From Muribaculaceae bacterium (GTDB lineage Bacteria > Bacteroidota > Bacteroidia > Bacteroidales > Muribaculaceae), in NCBI GenBank assembly GCA_009775355.1, contig VSPN01000017.1, forward strand, positions 1 to 45,596: 45,596 nucleotides of DNA, read 5' to 3'. Both the position numbers and the translations under genes were made by a program. Positions 33,930 through 43,900 of this stretch are shown piece after piece. Position 1 is the stretch's first letter. Each line of letters begins with the position of its first letter. The notes under the pieces are model-generated. The model was given only the letters and a program-made list of their open reading frames with translations. It ran no database searches and had not been told where the DNA came from.

Positions 33930-34286
33930 ATGAAGAAGATACTGATGACACTCGCGGCGGTGGCCGGCATATCGGCAGGGGCTTTCGCCCTGACGCCGGC
34001 GAGTTTTCCCGGCGGCGAGGCCGCCGAGAAGGAATACATAGCCTCTAACCTGAAATATCCGCAGACCTCGCGCGACAACGGCATAGAGGGAGTGGTGGCG
34101 GTGGCCTTCACCGTCAAGGCCGACGGCAGCATAGGCAATATCAAGATCAAACGCATGGTCGATCCTGATCTCGAGGGTGAGGCGATACGGCTTGTGAAGC
34201 AGATGCCGAAGTGGACTCCCGCCTCCGACAACGGCACACCTGTCGAGAGCACCGCCGAGATGAACATCACGTTCACTCTCGATTGA
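33930..34286 (+). CDS. Exported TonB C-terminal-domain protein
   Basis: This 118-residue protein has a cleavable-looking signal peptide (MKKILMTLAAVAGISAGAFA) and then only a TonB C-terminal domain (about 30-118: NLKYPQTSRDNGIEGVVAVAFTVKADGSIGNIKIKRMVDPDLEGEAIRLVKQMPKWTPA). There is no Pro-rich spacer and no long transmembrane anchor, so it cannot bridge ExbBD to a receptor in the usual way. Similar stand-alone domains occur in Bacteroidetes with unknown role. It lies 127 bp after the GSGD lipoprotein gene, so its operon membership is uncertain. Its 3' end overlaps the convergent MazG gene by 14 bp. Confidence 0.85.
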   Translation: MKKILMTLAAVAGISAGAFALTPASFPGGEAAEKEYIASNLKYPQTSRDNGIEGVVAVAFTVKADGSIGNIKIKRMVDPDLEGEAIRLVKQMPKWTPASDNGTPVESTAEMNITFTLD

Positions 34287-34626
34287 ATCGGTCGCGGTCG
34301 CGCAGCGTCTTCTTGCGTATAGTCTCCTCAAACGCCTCCTGAAGGTCGATGCCTGTCTGGTTGGCCAGACAGAGAAGCACCCAGAGCACATCGGCCATCT
34401 CACCGCGCATGTCGGCCACAGGGTCGGTTATGTCGCCCGGCTTGGCTTTCTGGTCACCGTAGACGCGCGCCATGATCCGCGCAAGCTCGCCGGTCTCCTC
34501 GGCGAGGATAACCATATTGGTAAGTTCAGAGAAATAGCCGCCGCCGATGGATCGGATCCATCGGTCGACGGCTATCTGCATTTCTTTGACGGTCATCCGG
34601 CCTGCGGTCATCTCTTCTCTTTCCAT
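34273..34626 (-). CDS. MazG-like nucleotide pyrophosphohydrolase
   Basis: This 117-residue protein matches the single-domain MazG/dUTPase-like fold. The metal-binding EETGELARI (near residues 43-51) is followed by a downstream E..D pair in MRGEMADVLWVLLCLANQTGIDL, matching the EXXE...EXXD pattern. It should hydrolyse a (d)NTP to the monophosphate. The start ATG overlaps the stop of the preceding gene (TGATG), so it is translationally coupled and is the last gene of a four-gene operon. The first ten residues before MTVKEMQ are an extension supported by that overlap. Confidence 0.88.
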   Translation of the reverse strand: MEREEMTAGRMTVKEMQIAVDRWIRSIGGGYFSELTNMVILAEETGELARIMARVYGDQKAKPGDITDPVADMRGEMADVLWVLLCLANQTGIDLQEAFEETIRKKTLRDRDRFNRE

Positions 34627-35180
34627 CAGATCAGGCGCAGAGACCGGAGTTCGTCATATATCTCCATGCCCGAGAGCGTGCGGCGCCGCGAGAGCGTGCG
34701 CGCGAAGTCCTCGATGGCAGGATGAAGCCGGCGGTTGGCGAAGATGCGCCGCATGCCGGTGGTTGTCTTGCGGTAGAGCGATTCCACCTCGTCGGCGTCG
34801 AGCGAGCATGTGTCGGCGCCCTCGGCCTCCATTTCGCTGCGGATGGCGGCGAGAATCTCGTCGGGAACCTCGGTGCCGAGGCGTACCATCGAGCGTGCCA
34901 TCACGTTCGAGACCACCATGGCCGATGTGATATAGAAATTGTGGATCAGATTGTTCCACGTCGATTTCGGGGAGATCGAGGGAGAACCCGAGAAATAATA
35001 TTCATGAGAGAAAGATACCATCGGGCCTTCGGCGTCGAGCGAGACGCCGGCTATCCGGTCGATGGCGTCGAGAGCGGCCAGCGAGATCGCCATTCCGGCG
35101 AGCCCGTAGGCGCGGTCGTCCTCGTTGAGATATGCGAGTGTGAGTCTGTCTGTGCTCATTCTATCTGTCGTTTTAGACAA
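34626..35180 (-). CDS. Conserved-looking cytoplasmic protein of unknown function
   Basis: This 184-residue protein has no signal peptide and no long hydrophobic segment. It is rich in acidic residues and helices; stretches such as AYGLAGMAISLAALDAIDRI and EYYFSGSPSISPKSTWNNLIHNFYITSAMVVSNVMAR suggest a compact helical fold. I do not recognise it. It follows the outer-membrane barrel gene by 25 bp and overlaps the MazG start, so it belongs to that operon. The start may be Met1 or Met8. Confidence 0.75.
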   Translation of the reverse strand: MSKTTDRMSTDRLTLAYLNEDDRAYGLAGMAISLAALDAIDRIAGVSLDAEGPMVSFSHEYYFSGSPSISPKSTWNNLIHNFYITSAMVVSNVMARSMVRLGTEVPDEILAAIRSEMEAEGADTCSLDADEVESLYRKTTTGMRRIFANRRLHPAIEDFARTLSRRRTLSGMEIYDELRSLRLI

Positions 35181-35205
35181 TTAACGTATGGCGGCCCGCT
35201 TCTGT

Positions 35206-37071
35206 TCAGAATTTCAGGTCGATGCCGGCTGCGAGGCGTATGCCCGGTTCGGGGAGCGACGGGGCGTAGAGATTGTCGCGGTTGAGGAGGTTGTCGGCCT
35301 GGATCCATATGCCGAAGCTGTCGGTCACGTCGTAAGAGGCTCCGAGATTGAGCATCAGCAGGTCGGGAATCCTCAGCATCACCACCGGGCCGCCGTTGAG
35401 TTCCGATGATCCGGGGTGCCAGGTCTGTATCGGATATGAGCGCACTCCGCGCCAGTCGAGACCCACGCGGAAGCGGAGCGAGCTCCAGGGGTTTGTCTCG
35501 ACGGAGGCGTCAGCCACCCAGCGCGGGCGGTCGAAGCCGTTGAAATATCCCTTCGTGCCGTTCTGCGGCTGATAGTGCCCTGAAGCGGAGATGCTGAAAT
35601 AGCGTCCGGCGTCATAGCCGGCCTGCAGGCCGACCGATATGCCCGAGAGTCTCGACGATGCATCAAGACTGTATGAGTATGCCACGGTCTGGCCGTCGAT
35701 TTCTCCGGGAGCTCCGTAGATCACGGGGTCGATGCCGTTGAGAGCCATCTGGTATAGACCTCCCCAGTACTGCCCGCGGCTTGTGCGCCACGCTATGTCG
35801 AAACCGGCGTGGAAACCGGAGAACGGCCCGAACGTTACTCCCGCCTTGGCGTCGAGAGGAGTGTATGTCGGCGCGCTTGAGAAGATTCCCGGAGCCTGGT
35901 AATAGTCGAGATCATATGTGCCGGCGAGCGTATGGAGAGTGTTGCCTCCCATGAGATGGAGGAAGAGCGACGCCGGCCCGGCGTTATAGTCGAGCTTCAC
36001 GTCGGGAGCGATATGGAACACGCGGTAGCGGTCGCCTTCGGTGCCGGCGTTGAAGGTCAGGTCGATTCTTGCGCCCACGCGTATGTCGAGACGCGAGCGA
36101 GTGAAGCGGTAATAGGGGGAGAGCGACACCATGCCGTAGGTGTCGGGAGCATCGGTGATGAAAGAGGCTGCGTCGGCATACACGCCGTCGCGGTTCTTAT
36201 AGGCGGCATAACCGAGCACGTCGGCCTCAAGGTCGATGCCGAGCGATGATTTCGACGAGGTGGGGAAAGCGAAACCGGCGTCAAGATCGAAATGCGTCTC
36301 CCGGCCTCCGGTCAGAGAGGCGAAGAAGCCGTCGCCCCACGGCAGATACATTCTGCGGTAGCCGAAATATCTCACTCCGGCTGCGGCGTTCCATGTAATA
36401 TCGTCGATAGCCGAGGGGGAGTTCCACGCCACACGCGCCGAGAAGTCGTTGAGCGTCTGGTCGGGAGCCTTTGTCCCGTCGGGCATTGCGGTGGCCAGGT
36501 CGTAGCCGTAATACGGGTCGTAGCCGTAATAGTTGAAATTGCCGATATGGTAGTCGGCCGAGACGTCAAGACGGCCTTTCCCTTCGAAGTTGTGACTCGC
36601 GTAGATTCCCACCGCCTCGTCGTAACGCCACATGCGGGTGTCGGGCAGAGTGGGCATGTCGGGTTTCCAGAGCGACGTCGAGTTGTGCTGCAGCCTGATT
36701 CCGGCCACGGTGCTGCCCGAGTCGATGAAGCGGTATCCGGCCGAAAGCGTGCTTTCGAGCCAGGACCCGAGACCGAGCGAGATGTAGCCCCGCGAGTCAT
36801 CCCAGCGGCGGGTGTCTTTCCATCCAGTGGCGCTGATCGGAATGGCCTGCGGGGTGAAGTCGGCGTGAACGCCCGCCAGAGAATACTCGAGGGCGGACTT
36901 CTCAAGCGGGAATTTCACGGGGCGGGGGAAGAGCCCGATGCGGTCGCGCGCGATGAACTCGGGCACATATTTCCCCTCCACGTCGATATCCTGGTCATAC
37001 TGTGCGGCTCCCTGCATGGCCGGGGCGGCGAGCAGGAGCAGCGATATATATCTGGTCTTCATCATTTCCAT
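35206..37071 (-). CDS. Outer-membrane beta-barrel protein partnered with a TPR protein
   Basis: This 621-residue protein has a signal peptide (TRYISLLLLAAPAMQGAAQ) and then predicted outer-membrane strands over nearly its whole length, ending in a terminal strand GIRLAAGIDLKF. Many strands carry aromatic girdles (NFNYYGYDPYYGYD, YQAPGIFSSAPTYTP). There is a short N-terminal extension but no clear TonB plug, so it is more a transport or assembly barrel than a classic receptor. Its start overlaps the TPR gene stop by 10 bp. TPR protein plus barrel pairs are recurrent in Bacteroidales and are probably a periplasm-outer membrane complex; the cargo is unknown. Confidence 0.85.
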   Translation of the reverse strand: MEMMKTRYISLLLLAAPAMQGAAQYDQDIDVEGKYVPEFIARDRIGLFPRPVKFPLEKSALEYSLAGVHADFTPQAIPISATGWKDTRRWDDSRGYISLGLGSWLESTLSAGYRFIDSGSTVAGIRLQHNSTSLWKPDMPTLPDTRMWRYDEAVGIYASHNFEGKGRLDVSADYHIGNFNYYGYDPYYGYDLATAMPDGTKAPDQTLNDFSARVAWNSPSAIDDITWNAAAGVRYFGYRRMYLPWGDGFFASLTGGRETHFDLDAGFAFPTSSKSSLGIDLEADVLGYAAYKNRDGVYADAASFITDAPDTYGMVSLSPYYRFTRSRLDIRVGARIDLTFNAGTEGDRYRVFHIAPDVKLDYNAGPASLFLHLMGGNTLHTLAGTYDLDYYQAPGIFSSAPTYTPLDAKAGVTFGPFSGFHAGFDIAWRTSRGQYWGGLYQMALNGIDPVIYGAPGEIDGQTVAYSYSLDASSRLSGISVGLQAGYDAGRYFSISASGHYQPQNGTKGYFNGFDRPRWVADASVETNPWSSLRFRVGLDWRGVRSYPIQTWHPGSSELNGGPVVMLRIPDLLMLNLGASYDVTDSFGIWIQADNLLNRDNLYAPSLPEPGIRLAAGIDLKF

Positions 37072-39515
37072 TTCTTAAGACGTGAGGAAATCATCGATCT
37101 GATGTCGGACTCCTGTCCGGGGTAATTCTCCTGCAGGGTCGCCACATACTCGCGTGCGAGCGATTTCTCGCCGAGTCCGGCGTAGGCGTCGGCCAGGGTT
37201 ATGAAACCGCGGGCGAGCCAGTACTGGTGGGGAGTGCCTGTTTCGGTAAACTCCTCCATCCGGTCGCGGGCATCGGCGAAATCACCGTTTTCGACAGAGC
37301 GTTCAGCCAGGATGACCGCGCTCTTGCTGCCGGGCAGCGAAGTGGGATTCTCGGCGAGACGCGAATATATCTCCACGGCCTCGACGTCGCGTCCGAGAGC
37401 GGCGAGCGCGTCGGCCTCATAGAGGCTGATCACGGCGAGTTCGTCGGGTTCGAGACCTCCGGTGTGGCGTATGCGGGCGGTCACGTCGAGCAGGTCTTCG
37501 CCGCGTCCGGCCTCGTTCATGGCGTCGGCCATGCGGAGAAGTTCGTCGATATCCACGTCGGCGGTCACGCCGAGACGCTTCTTGTAGGCGTCGGCGGCAA
37601 GGTCGGCGCGTCCGGTCTCCTCATATGTCAGAGCAAGTTCGAGCAGGGCTTTCGAGATCCACTGCGACGACGGGTAATCGCGTTCGAGGCGTTCGAGGTC
37701 GGCGATCTTCGACTTCGTGTCGCCGTCGAGACCGCAGAGCACTGCTCGGCGGTAGAGCGCGTAGTCGGTGTCGACCGCGCCGTCGGCTATGGCGCGTGAG
37801 AAGAGCGAGGCCGCTCCGGCGTAGTCGCCCGTATAATAGAGGCAGTCGGCCCGGCGTATGCGTGCGTCATCGGCAAGCTCGGCGGGGAGTCCCTGACGTG
37901 CGGTCAGTGCCGAGGCGAAATCTGCCGCCGCGCTCCGGTAGTCGCCCAGCTTGTAGCGGGCGTAGGCGAGGTCATAAAGCCCGAGGGCGCGGTTTTCGGC
38001 CGATGCGGCGTCGCGGGTGAAAGCCTGGTAGCTCTGTGCCGCCTCGCGGTATCGGCCCAGCGAATATAGCGCGTCGCCGAGCCAGAGCGACGCCTGCGCC
38101 GCGAGAGCGCGGTCGTGGCGGGAGAGCGCCACGCACTGGCGCAGATAGCCGGCGGCTTCCTCGGTGCGGCCGTTGGTGGCGGCCTCGATGCCCAGTTCAT
38201 AGAGTATCTTCTGGCGGGTGGCCAGCATCGCGGAGGTCGGATTGCGGATGGCGTCGATGCACTGCAGGGCCTTCGCGTAGGCGCGGTCGTTGTAGTAGGC
38301 TGTGGCGAGATATGCCTCCACCTCGGGTGTATACTCCGAGTCGGGATAGAGCGACACGAATCGCTCAAGCAGTTCCGACGACGACGAGAATGGCACCTTG
38401 CCGCCTCGTGTCAGGGCGGTCACGTAATTATAGAGCGCGGCCTCGCTCACGTCGCGGTCGTAGCTCATGCGGGTGGCCTTCTCGAAGGCGATTGCGGCCG
38501 AAGAGGCGTTGCCCTCCTTGAGCAGGCACTGCCCCAGATAGAGCCATGCGCTCTGGCCGATGGCGTTCTGCTCGCCGGTGACACGCGAGAACTTGTCGGC
38601 CGCCCCGGCATAGTCTCCGTCGGCATAGTCGGCCGCGCCGAGCGCATAGAGCGCGTCGGGGGCGGGCGATCCGTCGTTCTGATCCATATAGTTGAGCAGG
38701 AAGGAGCGGGCCGTCGGCAGGTCTCTCTTCTTGAAATAGCTCAGGCCGACCACGCGCTGCATCTCGGGAGCAAGTTCCGGATCGGGGTTCTTGCGCAGCA
38801 ATGCGCGGCCATGGGTGATGACCGTGTCATACTCGCCGCGCGAGTATTCGATCTGCGTCATGTAGTATCCTGCGGCGAGTCCGTCGATGCCCGGTGTGAC
38901 GCGCGAGAAGCCTTCGTAGGCGCGGTTGAAGTCGCCGTCGATATAGTCGAGATAGGCGTTGTAGAAGTGATATGCGTCGGCATATTCAGGCACGTTGCGG
39001 AGAGTCCTGACAAGCGGGCGGGCCTCCTTGTAGAATCCGGTCTTGATCATGCAGAGCATGCGACGGTAGGTGTAGAGCAGCCGCTGGTCGCGGTTGAGGC
39101 GGTCGAGGTCGGCGCGGTCGTAGGCTTCCAGAGCGTCGGGCCACTCGTGGCGGAAGAAATAGAAGTCACCGACGGCTACCGCGGCCTGCACCGCCATCGG
39201 CGAGGCGGGATATGCCCTGTTGAACTCTATCAGCAGGCGCAGGCATTCCGGGTCGTTGCGCTGGTAATATGCGTCGGCAAGGAGGAAGGTGTATTCCTCG
39301 GCCATGGCCGGCGTGAGCCGGGTCTGACGGGTGTCGAGCATGCGGAGCTGGTCGATCACTCCGGCGTAGTTGCCGGCCTCGCGCATGGTGCGGGCACGCT
39401 CCATGTAGCCGGCGGCGAGGGGTGAGAACCGGTCGGCGTTTGCCGAAACCTGCGCCGCCGCCGGGAGGGAGAGCAGCATTGCGGCGGCAGCTATGATGGT
39501 CTTTGCGGATTTCAT
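37062..39515 (-). CDS. Large periplasmic TPR protein
   Basis: This 817-residue protein has a signal peptide (KTIIAAAAMLLSLPAAAQ) and is almost entirely tetratricopeptide repeats, with typical A..A..Y..A/W...P patterns throughout (for example ALYALGAADYADGDYAGAADKF, SLWLGDALYSLGRYREAAQSY). TPR solenoids bind proteins, so it is probably a scaffold in the periplasm. It is the first gene of a four-gene operon and its stop overlaps the start of the outer-membrane barrel gene, which it presumably serves. An excellent promoter lies 26 bp upstream. Confidence 0.9.
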   Translation of the reverse strand: MKSAKTIIAAAAMLLSLPAAAQVSANADRFSPLAAGYMERARTMREAGNYAGVIDQLRMLDTRQTRLTPAMAEEYTFLLADAYYQRNDPECLRLLIEFNRAYPASPMAVQAAVAVGDFYFFRHEWPDALEAYDRADLDRLNRDQRLLYTYRRMLCMIKTGFYKEARPLVRTLRNVPEYADAYHFYNAYLDYIDGDFNRAYEGFSRVTPGIDGLAAGYYMTQIEYSRGEYDTVITHGRALLRKNPDPELAPEMQRVVGLSYFKKRDLPTARSFLLNYMDQNDGSPAPDALYALGAADYADGDYAGAADKFSRVTGEQNAIGQSAWLYLGQCLLKEGNASSAAIAFEKATRMSYDRDVSEAALYNYVTALTRGGKVPFSSSSELLERFVSLYPDSEYTPEVEAYLATAYYNDRAYAKALQCIDAIRNPTSAMLATRQKILYELGIEAATNGRTEEAAGYLRQCVALSRHDRALAAQASLWLGDALYSLGRYREAAQSYQAFTRDAASAENRALGLYDLAYARYKLGDYRSAAADFASALTARQGLPAELADDARIRRADCLYYTGDYAGAASLFSRAIADGAVDTDYALYRRAVLCGLDGDTKSKIADLERLERDYPSSQWISKALLELALTYEETGRADLAADAYKKRLGVTADVDIDELLRMADAMNEAGRGEDLLDVTARIRHTGGLEPDELAVISLYEADALAALGRDVEAVEIYSRLAENPTSLPGSKSAVILAERSVENGDFADARDRMEEFTETGTPHQYWLARGFITLADAYAGLGEKSLAREYVATLQENYPGQESDIRSMISSRLKKWK

Positions 39516-39540
39516 GAGTCGTAAGGGAATGTTCGAAAGG

Positions 39541-39572
39541 CAAAATTACTTAAAAAATAAGTAAGCCACAAA
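39541..39572 (-). promoter_or_regulatory. Promoter of the TPR-barrel operon
   Basis: Minus strand TTTG (complement of 39569-39572), exactly 20 nt, then TAATTTTG (complement of 39541-39548), a full match to the Bacteroidetes consensus. The leader is about 20 nt. Confidence 0.85.
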
Positions 39573-39651
39573 AATAAACGGATATAATGAGGGTAATGCG
39601 GGGTGCAGCCTCGGGTCCTGCGTGTGTCCGGGTGCCTCCGGGCAGAGGGAA

Positions 39652-40854
39652 TCAGGCTTTCCGGCCCGGATAGGCGCGCAGGGCGGCCTCAAGCGTGTCG
39701 AGGGCGGCGGCCAGATAAGGGATGTCGTGCACGTAGGCTATGCGCACCTGGTCGCGTCCGGCCTCCCTGTCGGTGTAGAATCCCGAGGCCGGGGCCATGA
39801 ACACCGTGGCGCCCTCGTGGCTGAATTCCTCCAGACACCAGCGGCAGAACTCGTCGGCGTCGTCGACGGGGAGCGACGCGACCGTGTAGAACGCTCCCAT
39901 GGGCATGGGGGAGTGGCATCCCGGTATCGCGTTGATGCGCCCGATCAGGTAGTCGCGCCGCTCAAGATAGCGGTCGTAGACCTCCTTCATGTATTCCTCG
40001 GGAGTGTCGACCGATGCCTCGGCCACGATCTGGCCGAGAAGCGGCGGACTGAGCCTCGCCTGACAGAACTTCATGACATTGGCACGCACTTCGGGGTCGC
40101 GGCTCACGAGCGCGCCGATGCGTATGCCGCATTCGTTGTAGCGCTTGGAGACCGAGTCGATGAGCACCGCGTTCTCGCGCACCTCCGGAAGACTCATGAC
40201 TGATACGAAAGGCTGGTCGGAATAGCAGAACTCTCGGTAGACCTCGTCGGAGAAGAGGAAGAGGCCGTGGCGCGAGGCGAGTCCGGCTATTGCCTCAAGC
40301 TCCCGGCGCGTGTAGATGTAGCCGGTCGGATTGTTGGGGTTGCAGACCAGTATACCCTTGGTGCGCGGAGTGATGAGCCGCTCGAACTCCGCGACAGGGG
40401 GGAGACGGAAGCCGTCGGCGATCGTGGTTGTTACCGGCACGATCCGTGCACCGGTCGAGATGGCGAAAGCCATGTAGTTGGCATAGGCCGGTTCGGGAAT
40501 TATGATCTCGTCGCCCGGATCGAGGCATGCCATGAATGCGAACAGCACTGCCTCCGAGCCGCCGGTGGTGATGATGATCTCGTCGGGGCGGATGTCGAGG
40601 CCGCATCGGCTGTAGTATTCGGCCATCTTCACCCTCAGCGACTCAAGCCCCTCGGAGGGTGAATATTCGAGCACGTCGCGGGTGATGTGGCGCAGAGCCT
40701 CTATGGCCTGAGGAGGAGTGGGCACGTCGGGCTGGCCGATGTTGAGTCGGTAGACGGTGGTGCCGCGCAGTTCGGCCTCGCGGGCCGCGCCGGCGAGACG
40801 GCGTATGGGGGAGGAGGGCATTCCGAGTCCTCGCTGTGATACTTTTCCTTTCAT
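39652..40854 (-). CDS. Class I PLP-dependent aminotransferase
   Basis: This 400-residue fold-type I enzyme transfers amino groups between an amino acid and a 2-oxo acid. It has YRLNIGQPDVPTP at 35-47, EYSPSEG near 63-69, ITTGGSEAVLF at 95-105, the CNPNNPTGYIY loop at 171-181 and SDEVYREF with the PLP-contact Asp at 203. The Schiff-base lysine is Lys237 in SVSKRYN. Sequence and length fit the AspC/AAT-Igamma group; the exact substrate (aspartate, aromatic or branched-chain) cannot be fixed. No promoter box was evident. Its downstream neighbour on the minus strand is the TPR operon, separated by 136 bp. Confidence 0.93.
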   Translation of the reverse strand: MKGKVSQRGLGMPSSPIRRLAGAAREAELRGTTVYRLNIGQPDVPTPPQAIEALRHITRDVLEYSPSEGLESLRVKMAEYYSRCGLDIRPDEIIITTGGSEAVLFAFMACLDPGDEIIIPEPAYANYMAFAISTGARIVPVTTTIADGFRLPPVAEFERLITPRTKGILVCNPNNPTGYIYTRRELEAIAGLASRHGLFLFSDEVYREFCYSDQPFVSVMSLPEVRENAVLIDSVSKRYNECGIRIGALVSRDPEVRANVMKFCQARLSPPLLGQIVAEASVDTPEEYMKEVYDRYLERRDYLIGRINAIPGCHSPMPMGAFYTVASLPVDDADEFCRWCLEEFSHEGATVFMAPASGFYTDREAGRDQVRIAYVHDIPYLAAALDTLEAALRAYPGRKA

Positions 40855-40917
40855 ATTCCGGTTATGTTTCTCTGATCAGGCTTGTGCGGAGCCATGACGA
40901 AGAGTGGTATGCAAACG

Positions 40918-40957
40918 ACAAAGAGGAGCCGTCGGCATGCTGACGGTTCCTCTTTGT
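40918..40957 (-). terminator. Terminator of the GH31 gene
   Basis: ACAAAGAGGAGCCGTC (40918-40933) pairs with GACGGTTCCTCTTTGT (40942-40957) with one G-T pair and an 8-nt loop. It lies 24 bp past the GH31 stop on the minus strand. Confidence 0.8.
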
Positions 40958-40981
40958 TAACGCTATGCGGGGCCGGTTGTT

Positions 40982-43900
40982 TTACCGGACGATCATTTTG
41001 ACAGTCTTCGAGCGGGTTTCTCCGGCGGAGTTGCGGCCTGAGAGGCGACCGATGTAGATGCCCGCGGGGAGCGACACCGCTGTCTGGGCGGCATATCCGT
41101 CGGCGGTCAGGCCGCCGATGCTGAGGGCGTGGGTGCCTGTCGCGCCGAACACATCGATTGTCAGATCTTCTGTGCCTTCTGGCGCGGAATATGTAAAATA
41201 TCCGTCGCCATAGGCGAGAGTCATCGCGCCGAGAGCGGCGGGAGTCTTGATGCCGGTCAGGATACCTGGCTCGCCGGCCTCCACGTTATAGTGCTCAAGC
41301 GGGTTGAGCTGCGGGAGACGCACATAGGCGGTGCGCGATTCGGGATCGACATATACGGCGTTGGTCGTGCGTGTGTCTGAGGTGACGTCGGCGAGCGAAG
41401 TGGCTTTCTCGATGGTCGAGTATGCCCAGGGGGTCTCGGCTTCCGCGCGCATGGAACCGTTGCGTTTCTGTGTCTGCTGGTCGTAAAATCCGATGTGTTC
41501 GAGATCGACGCCGGTCATGTCGGCTGCATGGATGCGGATGAGCACGTCCTGAGTGGTGTACATGCCGTCCCAGCCCTCGCCCTCGCGGTCGATATAGATA
41601 AGGATGCTGTTGTCGGCACCCTTGCCCGAGAACTTGGTCACCACATACTTGCCGTCGGCAATCGAGTTGACGCTCTGATGGTCGTCGTCGAAGAGCACGC
41701 TTCCGTCGCGGGTCTCTGACTTCGTGGGGAAGTAGTCGACGGTGATGCGGTCAGTGCGGATCTCGGCGGTGTTGGTGAATGTGTCCTGACGGTAGCGGGT
41801 CACGAACGAGCCCCGGCGCATGAAACGGGGGAGCACGTTGGCAGGCGCGTGGTAGTTGACAGTCTGATGGCCGGAGTAAACGGTCTTGAAGTCGGTCATG
41901 TCAAGCCAGTCACCCTCGGGGAAGGTGATGCTTCGCGAAGTAGAATAGTCATCGAGCACCGGAGCCACGTAGATGTCGGGCCCCCAGAGATAAGCGTCGA
42001 TGCAGTTCGCAAGTTTTCCGGGGTAGTCGCGGTCGTTGAAGTTGGCCGGACGCGCCATCGGTGTGCCGAAGCGGGTGTAAGCATACGACTGCGAGTAAGT
42101 GTAGGGAAGGTATGCGTAGCGCAGATTGATGGCGTCGCGCACATCATCGCGCACGCTCTTGTAGGCGTCGCGCCAGACTTCCGGCTCAGTGGCGGAGTGT
42201 GTGCGCATGGAGGGGTAGAACACGCCGAGCTGCACCCAGCGGCGGTAGAGGCTGGCGTTGGTTCCGACTCTGTCGGCTGTGAAGCCGCCGATGTCAGAGC
42301 CGAGATAGCTGATGCCCGACATGGCTGCGCTGACAAGTGCTGGAACCTGCGCCCGGAGTCCTTCGCTGCTGCGGGCGATGTCGCCGGTCCAGGGGAATGT
42401 GTTGAAACGCTGCATTCCGGACGTGCCGGCGCGGGGCATGAGTATGAAGCGGGTGTCGGGAGTCTGTTCCTTCATCGCCTCGTAAGCGAGCTGTGTCCAG
42501 CGGTTGCCATACTCGTTGTTCATCTGATCGACAGTGCTTCCGTCGGAGTAATGGCTGTCGGAGTCATGCTTTTCCGGTTCGCCGAGGTCGAGCCACCAGC
42601 TCTCGATTCCCTCGGATGTCCGCTTTTTGTAGAGATCCTTGTACCAGTCGATCGCTCCCTGATTCGTGATGTCGAGAAGTCCGACGTGAGTGGAGTGGAG
42701 CCATTCCATGTAGTTTACATGGTCGTCTGCAAGCCAGCCGTTGCCGAGAAGAGTATCGTAGTTGCCGCTGTTGGTTGTGAAGTAAGGCTCGGTGATAGCG
42801 ATGGTGTGTACGTTTTTGTCGCGGAATCCTTTCATCATTTCAATCGGATTCTCGTATGCGTCAGACCAGTCGATGCGACCCATACCCTCTGTGCCATGAC
42901 CTCGAAGGCTGTTGTCTGTCTGCCAATGGATGTCGAACACGATGCCGTCGATCGGAATGTCGATATCCTGTGTATTCGAAACGGCCTTTTCCGCTTCATC
43001 GCGGTCGGCGAAACTGAACTTTGAGGTTATGTATCCGAGAGACCAGAACGGCGGGAGTTCCTGATGTCCGGTCAGATGAGTGTAGTTCTGCATAACGGTC
43101 TCCATCGATCCGCGGCCTCCGTCCATGATTCCGCCTCCTATGAAGTAATAGGCTATAGGATCCTTGCTGCCGCTTTCATATGAAGAGCCGATGCGTGAGG
43201 GATATATCTTTGCGTTGCGGTAATGGTCGTCGAAATATACTCCATAACCGAGGGTGGAGACATAGAAGGGGACACAGATGTTGCGGGTGGTGGAAGAACC
43301 TTGTCCCCATCCGCCATCCTGATTGTTGTTCATTACCATCGCTGAGCCGTCCCAGTTCACAAGGTTGCCGTTGTATCCGCCGCCATAGAACGCTTCGTCG
43401 TTCATCTGTTCGAAAGATACCTTTACGTTGCCGGTCGAATTCACAAGGCCGGAAAGTTCACGAAGATAGAGATTGTCGTCGGAATCGTGGAACGACAGCT
43501 GGCATGTCGAGCGATCCACATGGACCTTTACTCCCTCCTTGACATCTATGATCAGTTCATCGCTTTCGAGAGATGTGGTGAACGAAGGTTTCTCAAGCCA
43601 GTCCCCGACTACAGATATCGAAGGACGTTCCTCTCTTTTTGTTGCACCGGTCTTGAGAGTGAAGACCTTGATGATGTCGGCAGACATGGGAGTGATCTCG
43701 ATTGTGCCTCTTTCGGCAGTCACACACACTTTGTCGTCGGCAGTCTCATGGCTGACATACGCACCGAGGCCGTCAGCTGCGTCGGCTATCTGACGCAGCT
43801 GTATGAACTGGTCTGCTTCTCCATGTTGCTTTATGGTACCATCCTGGTTGCGGAATATAAGCGCGATTTTAGAGAACCGCTCGTCGGGATCAGCACCGAA

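Noticed and set aside
38115..39425. 436-codon plus-strand open frame opposite the TPR gene
   Set aside because: Antisense shadow of alanine/leucine-rich TPR codons, no promoter and no family resemblance.
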